In this document: in pieces, positions 7,030 through 14,358 of the stretch
Layout: each line of letters opens with the position of its first letter
Numbering within the stretch: position 1 is the stretch's first letter
DNA from: CAINVV01 sp037440345
GTDB taxonomy: Bacteria > Bacteroidota > Bacteroidia > Bacteroidales > Prolixibacteraceae
Direction: 5' to 3'
Length of the DNA stretch: 16,479 nt
Assembly: GCA_037440345.1 (NCBI GenBank)
Contig: JBBIUJ010000064.1
Location: 1 to 16,479, forward strand
Made by a program: the position numbers and the translations under genes
The notes under the pieces: model-generated
Databases searched by the model: none
What the model was told of the DNA's origin: nothing
The model's input: only the letters and a program-made list of their open reading frames with translations

Positions 7030-7683
7030 TTATAACGCTTTCATTTGCTTTTCGCAGGCGGCTTTCAACTCCTTGGCTTTTGCATCGGCAGGATTGAGCT
7101 CTAAGGCTTTGTCGAAAGATGGAATCGCATCGCTGAACTCCTTTTTGGCTTTTGCAATTTCTGCTTTGTATCCGGGGTCATTGGCATCTTTGTATTTTTT
7201 CGAATTCACTTTGTCAATGGCAGCTTTCAGCAAGCCATTGCCTCCATTGTAATGTCCAACGCCTTCCATCAGAAAATTCTTGCCAAGCTCCCCTTTAAAA
7301 TTTGCATTGTCCGGATATTTGGCAACACCCTCATTGATAGCTTTTAAATAAGCTTCGTTGTTTTTCTGAAATTTATACAGGAGCGCGATTTTGAAAGAGG
7401 CATCTGCTGCCTTGTAATTGTGAGTTGCTGCCAGCCCGTAATACTTAATTGCCTTGTCATAATCCTTAACCTGAATTGCGCAGAATCCGCAGTTGTAAAA
7501 CATCACCGAATCCACCGGGGCAGTTCCCCAAACTGCCATTGCCTTTTCGTAATTGCTCAGGGCCGTGGCATAATCTTTGGCATTAAGCGCATCATTACCT
7601 GCATTTTGCAATTTAACGGATTCTTGTGCAAAAAGTGTCCCAAAACAAAAAGAGACAAATAAAATCAAGGCTACTTTCTTCAT
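7030..7683 (-). CDS. Exported tetratricopeptide-repeat protein
   Basis: The product has about 217 residues, with a clear signal peptide (MKKVALILFVSFCFGTLFAQ) likely cleaved near the FAQ motif, which places it in the periplasm. TPR-like helical pairs follow: AGNDALNAKDYATALSNYEK, then MFYNCGFCAIQVKDYDKAIK, ALLYKFQKNNEAYLKAINEG, and a last unit ending FDKALELNPADAKAKELKAA. TPR proteins are protein-binding scaffolds, and no enzymatic motif is seen. Two further ATGs lie just upstream in frame (7689, 7692); the third was chosen because it gives a standard MKK signal start. It is separated from the ABC exporter gene by 240 bp in which I see no gene, only a 7-bp inverted repeat (7821-7844) and short direct repeats. 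It ends in a strong terminator. Confidence 0.82.
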   Translation of the reverse strand: MKKVALILFVSFCFGTLFAQESVKLQNAGNDALNAKDYATALSNYEKAMAVWGTAPVDSVMFYNCGFCAIQVKDYDKAIKYYGLAATHNYKAADASFKIALLYKFQKNNEAYLKAINEGVAKYPDNANFKGELGKNFLMEGVGHYNGGNGLLKAAIDKVNSKKYKDANDPGYKAEIAKAKKEFSDAIPSFDKALELNPADAKAKELKAACEKQMKAL

Positions 7684-7931
7684 AAACATCATTGTTAGGA
7701 GTTAAAATAATTCTATACAGTTTTAGTATTCATTTTCAATTTAAGGTAGAACCTAACTCTCTCAATACCTACAGGTTATTTTTGACAGAAATATTTTCTT
7801 GGCTAGATTGAGTTATCCTCCTCAAAACTAAAAATAATTTTGAGAAAGCCAAATATTCATGGTGAATTTTTACTATTTCTCCTCAAAGGTCAGAAAGGTC
7901 GCACAAATGGGTTCAAAGTAAAAGTTATCAT

Positions 7932-9698
7932 CTAACTCTCCCTTTTACCGTGGAGCAATAGATTAACCGCATCGTGCAGTGATCCGGCCTTGGTGACAGA
8001 TCCTGCATTGACAAAGAATATTTCATCCGCGTTTTCGATGGTATTCAGGCGGTGAGCGATAATAATACGGGTAGTGCCTTCCGGTAGTTTGTTCAGGATT
8101 TCTCCCAGCAGTTGCTCCGTAACAGTGTCAATATTCGCCGTCGCCTCATCTAGAATCAGGAGCTTTGGCTTTCTCAAGACCACCCTAATAAAGGCGATCA
8201 ATTGCTTTTGTCCCAAACTGATCCCATCGCCCGATGATTTTATTTCGGCAGTGAGACCTCCGTCAAAACGGTCCAATAATCCGTCCAAGCCAGATTCTGA
8301 CAGCACTTTCGATAAATCATCATTGGAGATGTTGTTATAAAGACTATTCCCATACAGGATATTGTCGCGGATAGTGCCGCTAAACAGGAATGGCTCTTGC
8401 AGAATAAAACCAATAGCGTTAGTTCGTTCGTCGGGTTGCATGGATCGAATATCCAATCCATCGAACAGTATTTTCCCGGATGTAGGGTCGTAAAGCCTGG
8501 CCATCAGTGATGCGGTTGTTGTTTTACCACCACCGGTAGGTCCAACAAATGCATAGGTTTTACCACGTTCCAAATCGAAGTTTACCTCCTTGAGAATCTC
8601 ATTGCCTGTGTTGTACGAAAAGGAAACATTTTGAAAAGATAAGAGGCAGCAACTCTCTTCAATGACGGTTTTCCCAATCACTTTTAGGTTGTTTTCCATC
8701 ACCAGAATCTGCGAAATGCGGTCCCAACCCGCCAAAGCTACCTGAAAATTTGCCCAGAGAGAGGCAATCTGCCGCAGAGGATTGTAAAACTGCGCAATGT
8801 AGGCCAAAAAACTGATCAGCAAACCCACGGTAAATTGTCCGGTCGTGATAAGATAGATACCGAATGCCAATACCACCATTTGACCAATGGATGCTGAGAA
8901 ACCGTACACCGGTGCAAAAATATTGTTGGCGATACCTGCTTTTACTGCATTTTTGTAATTTTCAGCGTTGACCTCCTCGAATTTTTTTCGAAAATAATCC
9001 CGACGGTTAAAGGCCACAATAACCTTAAAATTGTTCAGGCTCTCCTGAATTTCTGCACTTAGACTTCCGGTACTTTTCATGTTGACCGAATTGCGTCTTT
9101 TCACCCATGGCGAAATACTGCGTGTAAAAAACCATAGGACCAGGGCGGGAAGCAAAGCGGCCAGTCCAAGTTTAAGGTTAATAGAGAGTAGAAAAATCCC
9201 TGCCCCAACCATGGTAAAAATACTACTGATGAACTGAACCAGCGACTGCGAAAAGAATTGATTGATCTTATCAGTATCGCTGTTAACCCTCGAAATCAGA
9301 TCACCGGCCTTATTCTGGTTGAAAAAATCGATGGGGAGTTCCTGTAGCTTATTAAAAATGGAATTTCTTAAATTATAGAGCATACGCTGCCCAACCTTGC
9401 CCATCAACTGGGTTTGGGTATATCCGCTCACCATGGCCAATAAAAAGACTCCAAAAAGAATCAGGGAATAGTGAAGAACTCCATTGTATTGTTTGGTTAC
9501 AACAAACAGATCGACGGCATGACCCATCAAATAAGGACCAACAAGGTTCAGGACCGCATTGATAAAGATGAAAATCATTGCAATCCATAGATTCTTTCGC
9601 TCCTCTCCCATCAATGAAAGCAATTGCCGTAGGATTGTTGTCGTACTGACCTTTGCTTCCCGCTGCTGCTCCTTTTTTAAATTAAGGTTGTAATTCAT
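7932..9698 (-). CDS. ABC exporter half-transporter, consensus-ATPase subunit
   Basis: This 588-residue half-transporter has six membrane helices in about residues 30-320 fused to an ATPase domain (type IV exporter, MdlB/YheH-like). The ATPase motifs are Walker A GPTGGGKT (386-393), Q-loop ILQEP, signature ISLGQ (493-497, a departure from LSGGQ), Walker B LLILDEATA with catalytic E518, and H-loop histidine H549 in IIIAHRL. In a heterodimer its Walker sites would form the active site with the LSGGQ of the partner encoded just upstream. The open frame continues up to a TTG at 9728, but the ATG at 9698 is preferred because it overlaps the TGA of the preceding small reading frame as ATGA. Family substrates include drugs, lipids and peptides; this one cannot be predicted. 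Confidence 0.93.
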   Translation of the reverse strand: MNYNLNLKKEQQREAKVSTTTILRQLLSLMGEERKNLWIAMIFIFINAVLNLVGPYLMGHAVDLFVVTKQYNGVLHYSLILFGVFLLAMVSGYTQTQLMGKVGQRMLYNLRNSIFNKLQELPIDFFNQNKAGDLISRVNSDTDKINQFFSQSLVQFISSIFTMVGAGIFLLSINLKLGLAALLPALVLWFFTRSISPWVKRRNSVNMKSTGSLSAEIQESLNNFKVIVAFNRRDYFRKKFEEVNAENYKNAVKAGIANNIFAPVYGFSASIGQMVVLAFGIYLITTGQFTVGLLISFLAYIAQFYNPLRQIASLWANFQVALAGWDRISQILVMENNLKVIGKTVIEESCCLLSFQNVSFSYNTGNEILKEVNFDLERGKTYAFVGPTGGGKTTTASLMARLYDPTSGKILFDGLDIRSMQPDERTNAIGFILQEPFLFSGTIRDNILYGNSLYNNISNDDLSKVLSESGLDGLLDRFDGGLTAEIKSSGDGISLGQKQLIAFIRVVLRKPKLLILDEATANIDTVTEQLLGEILNKLPEGTTRIIIAHRLNTIENADEIFFVNAGSVTKAGSLHDAVNLLLHGKRES

Positions 9699-9787
9699 TT
9701 GGATGTAGTTTTCTTTTCCAATTGCCAAATGGAATACTCAAATAATCTTTTCCTGTCGTTGCGAATATTTGCACATGAGTATTTCAT
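9695..9787 (-). CDS. Candidate 30-residue cationic micro-ORF between the ABC genes
   Basis: This short frame runs from ATG at 9787 to TGA at 9697-9695. It begins MKYSCANIRN, contains the charged stretch DRKRLFEYSIW and ends KKTTSK. It has eight basic and three acidic residues and one cysteine. Its start overlaps the stop of the preceding micro-ORF as ATGA, and its stop overlaps the start of the downstream ABC gene as ATGA, so it occupies exactly the remaining gap. No family is recognised. It could be a real small protein, a reinitiation relay that carries ribosomes to the second subunit, or the remains of a longer gene. The geometry is seen directly; translation is inferred. Confidence 0.45.
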   Translation of the reverse strand: MKYSCANIRNDRKRLFEYSIWQLEKKTTSK

Positions 9788-9858
9788 CCGTTACAAAATA
9801 TTTTCTTGACAGCCTTATTCAGGACTTTTTCTTTCTTGGTAAACAATTGTTCGATCAT
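9784..9858 (-). CDS. Candidate 24-residue lysine-rich micro-ORF following the first ABC gene
   Basis: This frame starts with ATG at 9858, sharing ATGA with the stop of the upstream ABC gene, and ends with TGA at 9786-9784, which shares ATGA with the next micro-ORF. The predicted peptide begins MIEQLFTKKEK and ends VKKIFCNG, with six lysines, two acidic residues and one cysteine. It could form an amphipathic cationic helix. It has no recognisable family. Function as a peptide or as a translational relay is speculative; what the sequence shows is the exact end-to-end coupling. Confidence 0.45.
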   Translation of the reverse strand: MIEQLFTKKEKVLNKAVKKIFCNG

Positions 9859-11609
9859 GATGCTTCGAAATGATTTGTACTGCGCTGCGAGTTAAAAATC
9901 TGAACATATTCGGGGCAACTCTCCATCAAAAAATCGTGGGTGCCACGCGCAAGGATTTCGCCCTCTTCCAGCAAGATGATCTGCCCATAATTCATCACAG
10001 ATGCAATCTTTTGTGTTACAGAGAGCAATGTTATTCCCGGATAATTTTTAGCTACATTGTTAAGGATCTTTTCTTCAGTCTGACTATCGACCCTTGCTGT
10101 AAAGTCATCAAGTAAAAGGACTTTCGGATTTAGCGCCAGGGCCCGGGCAAGCATTACCCGTTGTTTTTGCCCACCGGAGAGGGTTGTGCCGCGTTCGCTC
10201 ACTACGGTATCCAAGCCAATTGGAAGTGCATCTGTAAAATCCTTTAATTCAGCAGTCTCGATTGCCTTTGCAAATGATTCGTCGGTTACTTTCTCATTGA
10301 ATGCAATATTCTCGCGCAGGCTCATATTGAAGATAATACTATCCTGAAAGACAAATCCGATCTGATGCTGAAAGGTTGTTTTGTCGTACGCTTCAATGTT
10401 AATGCCATCAAACTCAACCGTTCCGGATTCGGAATGAATAAGGCCGGTAAGCAAATAAAGCAACTGTGTTTTCCCGGCAGCAGTAGGCCCAATAATGGCC
10501 GTCTTGGTTCCGGGTTTAAGAAGAAAGGAAATATTTTGCAAAACAGGTTTCTCCCCGTAATAGACTGAAATATCCTTCATCTCTATTTTCCCAGTCAAGG
10601 GAGAGGTAATTGTACCTGTATCGCGGGTCTCAGCGGCGTTTAGCACTTCACAAATCCGACCATACGAGACAGAGGCCTGTACCACAAAATTACTTATGAA
10701 TCCAATGACGATTATTGGAAAGATAAGGATAACCAAATAGGAGTTGAAGGCAGCAAAGTCGCCCAACGACATGGAACCGGTGATGACGTAATGTCCACCA
10801 AGGGCCAATATTGTGAGGGAAGCCAGGTTGCTTACAAATACGACGATTGGAATAAGTGTGGCAAAAAGTTTTAGGATGGACATCCCCAAATTCCTGGCCT
10901 GGGTATTGGTTTCCATGAACTTGTTGTATTCAAGTATTTGGGAATTCAAAACACGAACCAGCGCTGCACCGAGGATACTTTCATTGATGACCTTGTTGAG
11001 ACGGTCAATTATCTCCCTGCTTTTGGTAAACAAAACCTTTACTTTGCGAAAGACGAAGTAAAATGCGCCACTGATAACCGGTATAATGGCAAGAACAGCC
11101 AGGGCAAGTCGCCAGTTGATCGAAATCAGAAGTACCGTTGCCCCAACTATGATAAATATTGATGAGGCAAGCGACACGATGGCCATTGATACAAACATCT
11201 TTACAGAATCAATGTCAGAGGTGAGATTGGTAAGCAATTTTGAAGGGTCAGACTGCTGAATAAATGCATAACTCTGTCGGGAGATTTTATCTGAAAGCTG
11301 GGTACGAAGGTCGCGGGCAACCCTTTCCGAAGCGAAAGTCTGCAATAAGCCTTGCAGAAAAGAGAAAACGAAGATGATAAAAGCTGCAACAAGAAATTCC
11401 AGAACAATGTTTTGATACTGGAATATCCCTTTAGAAAAATCATCGATACCGCGAGAAACAATTTTGGGAATAACAAGGTTGACCGCATTGCTCAGGAGTG
11501 CAAAACCGATCAGACTAAAAATCATTAACTTGTAAGGTTTCAGAACAGCGAAGATATTTGGCTTGTTCTTCCTGCCTTCAGTTTTCTGAACATCTGATTT
11601 TACTGCCAT
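9855..11609 (-). CDS. ABC exporter half-transporter, degenerate-ATPase subunit
   Basis: This 584-residue half-transporter has an N-terminal six-helix membrane domain (about 30-320, starting LKPYKLMIFSLIGFALLSNA) and a C-terminal ATPase (MdlA/YheI-like). Its motifs are Walker A GPTAAGKT with K380, Q-loop FVFQDS, a canonical signature LSGGQ (477-481), and Walker B LLLDDFTA, where D502 replaces the catalytic glutamate. The H-loop position carries Q533 (SVTQKI) instead of histidine. These losses mark the degenerate subunit of a heterodimeric exporter such as TM287/288, LmrCD or BmrCD, and the next ABC gene on the strand supplies the complementary changes. It is probably the first gene of a four-frame operon ending at 7932. 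A dyad and a possible -7 box lie within 65 bp upstream of its ATG. Confidence 0.93.
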   Translation of the reverse strand: MAVKSDVQKTEGRKNKPNIFAVLKPYKLMIFSLIGFALLSNAVNLVIPKIVSRGIDDFSKGIFQYQNIVLEFLVAAFIIFVFSFLQGLLQTFASERVARDLRTQLSDKISRQSYAFIQQSDPSKLLTNLTSDIDSVKMFVSMAIVSLASSIFIIVGATVLLISINWRLALAVLAIIPVISGAFYFVFRKVKVLFTKSREIIDRLNKVINESILGAALVRVLNSQILEYNKFMETNTQARNLGMSILKLFATLIPIVVFVSNLASLTILALGGHYVITGSMSLGDFAAFNSYLVILIFPIIVIGFISNFVVQASVSYGRICEVLNAAETRDTGTITSPLTGKIEMKDISVYYGEKPVLQNISFLLKPGTKTAIIGPTAAGKTQLLYLLTGLIHSESGTVEFDGINIEAYDKTTFQHQIGFVFQDSIIFNMSLRENIAFNEKVTDESFAKAIETAELKDFTDALPIGLDTVVSERGTTLSGGQKQRVMLARALALNPKVLLLDDFTARVDSQTEEKILNNVAKNYPGITLLSVTQKIASVMNYGQIILLEEGEILARGTHDFLMESCPEYVQIFNSQRSTNHFEAS

Positions 11610-11638
11610 TTCATCTGTTTTTCCTGAAAATATTTTGT

Positions 11639-11670
11639 CAAATTTACAAACATCCTGAATCCAAATTCAG
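11639..11670 (-). promoter_or_regulatory. Possible exporter promoter with overlapping dyad
   Basis: On the minus strand, 11646-11639 reads TAAATTTG, matching the -7 consensus TAnnTTTG. Just upstream, 11655-11670 is a perfect dyad, CTGAAT-N4-ATTCAG, covering the place where a -33 element would lie. A TTTG sits inside the dyad, but only 15 bp from the -7 box, shorter than usual. The dyad could be an operator for a repressor of the exporter operon, whose ATG is at 11609. Confidence 0.35.
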
Positions 11671-12152
11671 AATTTATTTGAGTTGCCAATTATTCATTTT
11701 ACAATCCTTTGTGAAGGTCAAATGGTTTTTGCCGGATCTACCTTTTGCAAGAATTTGTCTAGTATACGGCAGAACTTCCCCTTTGTTATATTCCTAAATG
11801 CTTTTTCGATTATTGAAAATATAAATCCTATAAATATTTTTGGCGTCTCGTAAGGGAAATTATTGTAAGAAATGGCTCTGTTAAAATTCTGAATTCAATA
11901 TCAAAAGAAGTATCTCCTCCGAAAATAAAATCGTAAATTTGTGAATTAAATGCTGCCCGATTGCCCACTAAACTAAAATTTCTGTCAGAAAACCTGATTC
12001 ATAGCCGGAATTCCCTTCCCCGGAATAATGTTGTGGTTAACTAAAACTGCAATCGCCAATGCGAAGAGAAGTAGCCGGTTCCTTCATCTCTTCCGATACT
12101 TAAAAATTATAAACAGATAAACGACCAAGACATAATCTTTCACACAAAGAGG

Positions 12153-12170
12153 ATCCGCCAGCTGGCGGAT
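12153..12170. repeat. 18-bp perfect GC-rich palindrome upstream of the histidine kinase
   Basis: ATCCGCCAGCTGGCGGAT is a perfect palindrome, strikingly GC-rich against its A/T-rich surroundings and 42 bp before the kinase ATG. In RNA it would fold as a 7-bp stem with an AGCT loop; in DNA it could bind a dimeric protein. No T-run follows, so it is not a terminator. Only this copy occurs in the window. A dispersed genomic repeat element is a good alternative. Confidence 0.6.
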
Positions 12171-12211
12171 TGGGAGTTCCATATTGCCAATGAAAAAAAA
12201 ATTATAATCAG

Positions 12212-14320
12212 ATGAAACTTTTCCTCATCCATAACCGGATCAACCTATTGTTGTACATTACTGGTTTTATTTTCCTGGCCTTGCTGTTTAGACTTTATAT
12301 AACTACTGTCAATCAGGAAAAACTGATTTTGAAAGAGTCTGAGCAACAATTTCAGAATGAAATTAATGCGCTTATTACCAATAAGCAGGAGACTCTCAAC
12401 CAGGTTGTTTATGACTATACTTTCTGGAATGAATTTGTTAATCAAGTGAGTTTTCCTGACACTGCATGGTACACCAACAATATTACTACCATTCTCAAAT
12501 CTTTCAGGGTAGATTATGTTGCAGTTTATGATTCTTCCTTCCACCTTATTCATGAAGTTGCCCTTCCATCTGTAACCTCACGATCTTTTGTCTCTGAGGA
12601 AATTCTTAACAGAATTAAAGAAGTCAGGTTATTGGATTTCTTTCAGATAAAGCCTGAAGGACTATTCGATGTTTCTTCTGCATCCATTCATCCCGACAAT
12701 GACCCAACACACAAGCTGACTCGTCCCAGAGGATATCTTGTGTTGGCAAAAAATTGGACATCCCTTATCGCATCCAGTGATATAAGACTTGGTGGTGCGA
12801 TCGCAACGCTAAAGCAAGGAACTGATACTATTGCAGACAAGGGTGAATATCAGACCACTGTCTCTGTACCGCTGCATGGCTGGGACAAACGGGAGATTGG
12901 CCGCATCAACTTCACACGTGCCTCCAATTTATTGAAATTGTACCGTTACAGCTCTTTTTACATGATATTTACCATGTTGATTTCTATCATCATAACATGG
13001 TTCGTCATTAATTTTACATTCAGACGATGGGTGACAAAACCTTTAAAACTAGTGACCAGTATTCTGCAATCTGAAGATATTAGTCATGTCGATGAGTTGA
13101 AACAATGTCCTGGGGAGTTCAAACAAATTGGCATGCTATTCAGTGATTTTGTTGATCAGAAAAAGGAATTGTTTCGAGCCAAAGAAAAAGCAGAAGAGAG
13201 TGAACTGCTTAAATCAGCATTTTTAGCGAACATGAGCCATGAAATTCGAACCCCAATGAATGGCATTCTTGGATTTGTAGAATTGTTGAAAGAGCCAAAA
13301 CTTTCGGGGGAAGAGCAAAAGCAATATATTGGCATAATTGAGGAAAGCGGCAAAAGGATGTTGAATATCATCAACGACATAATCTGTATCTCTAAAGTAG
13401 AGGCAGGGCATGTTGAAGTTGTAAATGCGGAAACAATCATCAACGATCAGATCAAATATATCTATACTTTTTTTAAGCCTGAGGCTGACAGCAAAGGGGT
13501 AAAGCTGATTTATAAAACAGGACTTTCCGATCTTGAGTCAAATGTTTGGACAGACAGGGAGAAACTGTATGCAATTTTGACCAATCTTGTTAAGAATGCC
13601 ATTAAATTTACCAACAGTGGCTTTATTGAGATTGGTTATGAGAGAAAAGGAAAATTCCTTGAATTTTTCGTAAAGGATACAGGCGTCGGTATTCGTCAAG
13701 ACAAGCGAGAAATGATTTTTGAACGTTTCAGACAGGTAAGTGAATCCCTTTCACGCAATTACGAAGGAGCCGGACTCGGATTGGCTATTTCAAAAGCGTT
13801 TGTCGAAATTATGGGCGGCAAGATTTGGGTTGAAAGTGAGTTGGGTGAGGGATCTTCTTTCTTCTTTGCCATTCCATTTGTCCAGCAGAAGAATGCCAAA
13901 ACGCAGTCAGCCACAAATGAGTTGAACAACTGGGAAAAGCTAAATGTGAGAGGATTGAAAATAGTCATTGCAGAAGATGATACAATTTCTGACCTCTTCC
14001 TCAGTAAACTGATCAAAACAATTGGGAGAGAGGTCCTGAAGGTAAAGACCGGAACCGATGCTGTAGATGTATGCAGAAAGAACCCGGATATCGATCTGGT
14101 TTTAATGGACATTCAAATGCCTGAAATGGACGGATACGAAGCTACCCGCAAGATCAGGGAATTCAATAAGAACCTGGTTATCATTGTACAAACAGCATTG
14201 AGTATAAAAGGAGAAAGAGAAAGAGCTGAGGCCGCCGGTTGTACTGATTTCCTCTCAAAACCATTCTCTATCACCGAATTCAATGAATTAATCCGAAAAT
14301 ACTTTGAAATTCAGGTTTGA
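12212..14320 (+). CDS. Hybrid sensor histidine kinase with CHASE4, HisKA, HATPase and receiver domains
   Basis: This is a 702-residue inner-membrane sensor. A first membrane helix (about 10-30) is followed by a periplasmic domain to about 245 with a CHASE4-like pattern (VVYDYTFWNEFVNQVSFPD, then VDYVAVYDSSFHLIHEVAL). A second helix spans about 247-271, then a HAMP-like linker (VTKPLKLVTSILQ) and coiled coil. The HisKA box NMSHEIRTPMNG carries the phospho-acceptor H343. The ATPase domain shows NLVKNAIKF, DTGVGI and GAGLGLAISK. A C-terminal receiver (about 585-700) has the acidic pocket AEDD, phospho-acceptor D633 (LMDIQMPEMDG), switch threonine in QTALS and lysine in LSKPF. No output domain or partner regulator is visible, so the phosphate presumably passes to a distant protein. 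The signal is unknown. It is the only plus-strand gene and converges on the peptide synthetase gene with a 38-bp gap that holds no visible terminator. Confidence 0.95.
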   Translation: MKLFLIHNRINLLLYITGFIFLALLFRLYITTVNQEKLILKESEQQFQNEINALITNKQETLNQVVYDYTFWNEFVNQVSFPDTAWYTNNITTILKSFRVDYVAVYDSSFHLIHEVALPSVTSRSFVSEEILNRIKEVRLLDFFQIKPEGLFDVSSASIHPDNDPTHKLTRPRGYLVLAKNWTSLIASSDIRLGGAIATLKQGTDTIADKGEYQTTVSVPLHGWDKREIGRINFTRASNLLKLYRYSSFYMIFTMLISIIITWFVINFTFRRWVTKPLKLVTSILQSEDISHVDELKQCPGEFKQIGMLFSDFVDQKKELFRAKEKAEESELLKSAFLANMSHEIRTPMNGILGFVELLKEPKLSGEEQKQYIGIIEESGKRMLNIINDIICISKVEAGHVEVVNAETIINDQIKYIYTFFKPEADSKGVKLIYKTGLSDLESNVWTDREKLYAILTNLVKNAIKFTNSGFIEIGYERKGKFLEFFVKDTGVGIRQDKREMIFERFRQVSESLSRNYEGAGLGLAISKAFVEIMGGKIWVESELGEGSSFFFAIPFVQQKNAKTQSATNELNNWEKLNVRGLKIVIAEDDTISDLFLSKLIKTIGREVLKVKTGTDAVDVCRKNPDIDLVLMDIQMPEMDGYEATRKIREFNKNLVIIVQTALSIKGERERAEAAGCTDFLSKPFSITEFNELIRKYFEIQV

Positions 14321-14358
14321 TAATAGACTGGATATCCTGACCAACGGAAGTAAAAGAA

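Larger units (their letters stand above)
11610..12211. other. Divergent intergenic region between the ABC exporter operon and the histidine kinase
   Basis: About 600 bp separate two divergently read genes. I see no convincing protein or structured RNA gene; short open frames here have no plausible start context or composition. The region is A/T-rich and holds the exporter promoter candidate (11639-11670) at one end and the palindrome at 12153-12170 near the kinase start. A TAnnTTTG match (TAAATTTG) lies at 11934-11941 on the plus strand without a -33 partner. A CCGGAAT direct repeat with a 15-bp period sits at 12005-12026; its significance is unknown. Confidence 0.7.

Noticed and set aside
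7821..7844. CTCAAAA-N10-TTTTGAG inverted repeat after the ABC operon
   Set aside because: The stem is short and has no T-run on the minus strand, so it is not called as the operon terminator.
7879..7931. Tiny 13-codon frame starting just after the second ABC gene stop
   Set aside because: It has no overlap junction, coding pattern or downstream gene to couple to, unlike the micro-ORFs between the ABC genes.
9699..9728. TTG start giving ten extra residues on the second ABC subunit
   Set aside because: The ATG at 9698 shares ATGA with the preceding stop codon and begins just before a normal polar N-terminus; the TTG has no supporting context.
11558..11797. Plus-strand 79-codon open frame at the exporter promoter
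   Set aside because: It overlaps the start of the ABC gene in antisense, has low-complexity composition and no plausible start context.
12005..12026. CCGGAAT direct repeat with 15-bp period
   Set aside because: Only two 7-bp copies, with no relation to a start or promoter box; chance is a sufficient explanation.
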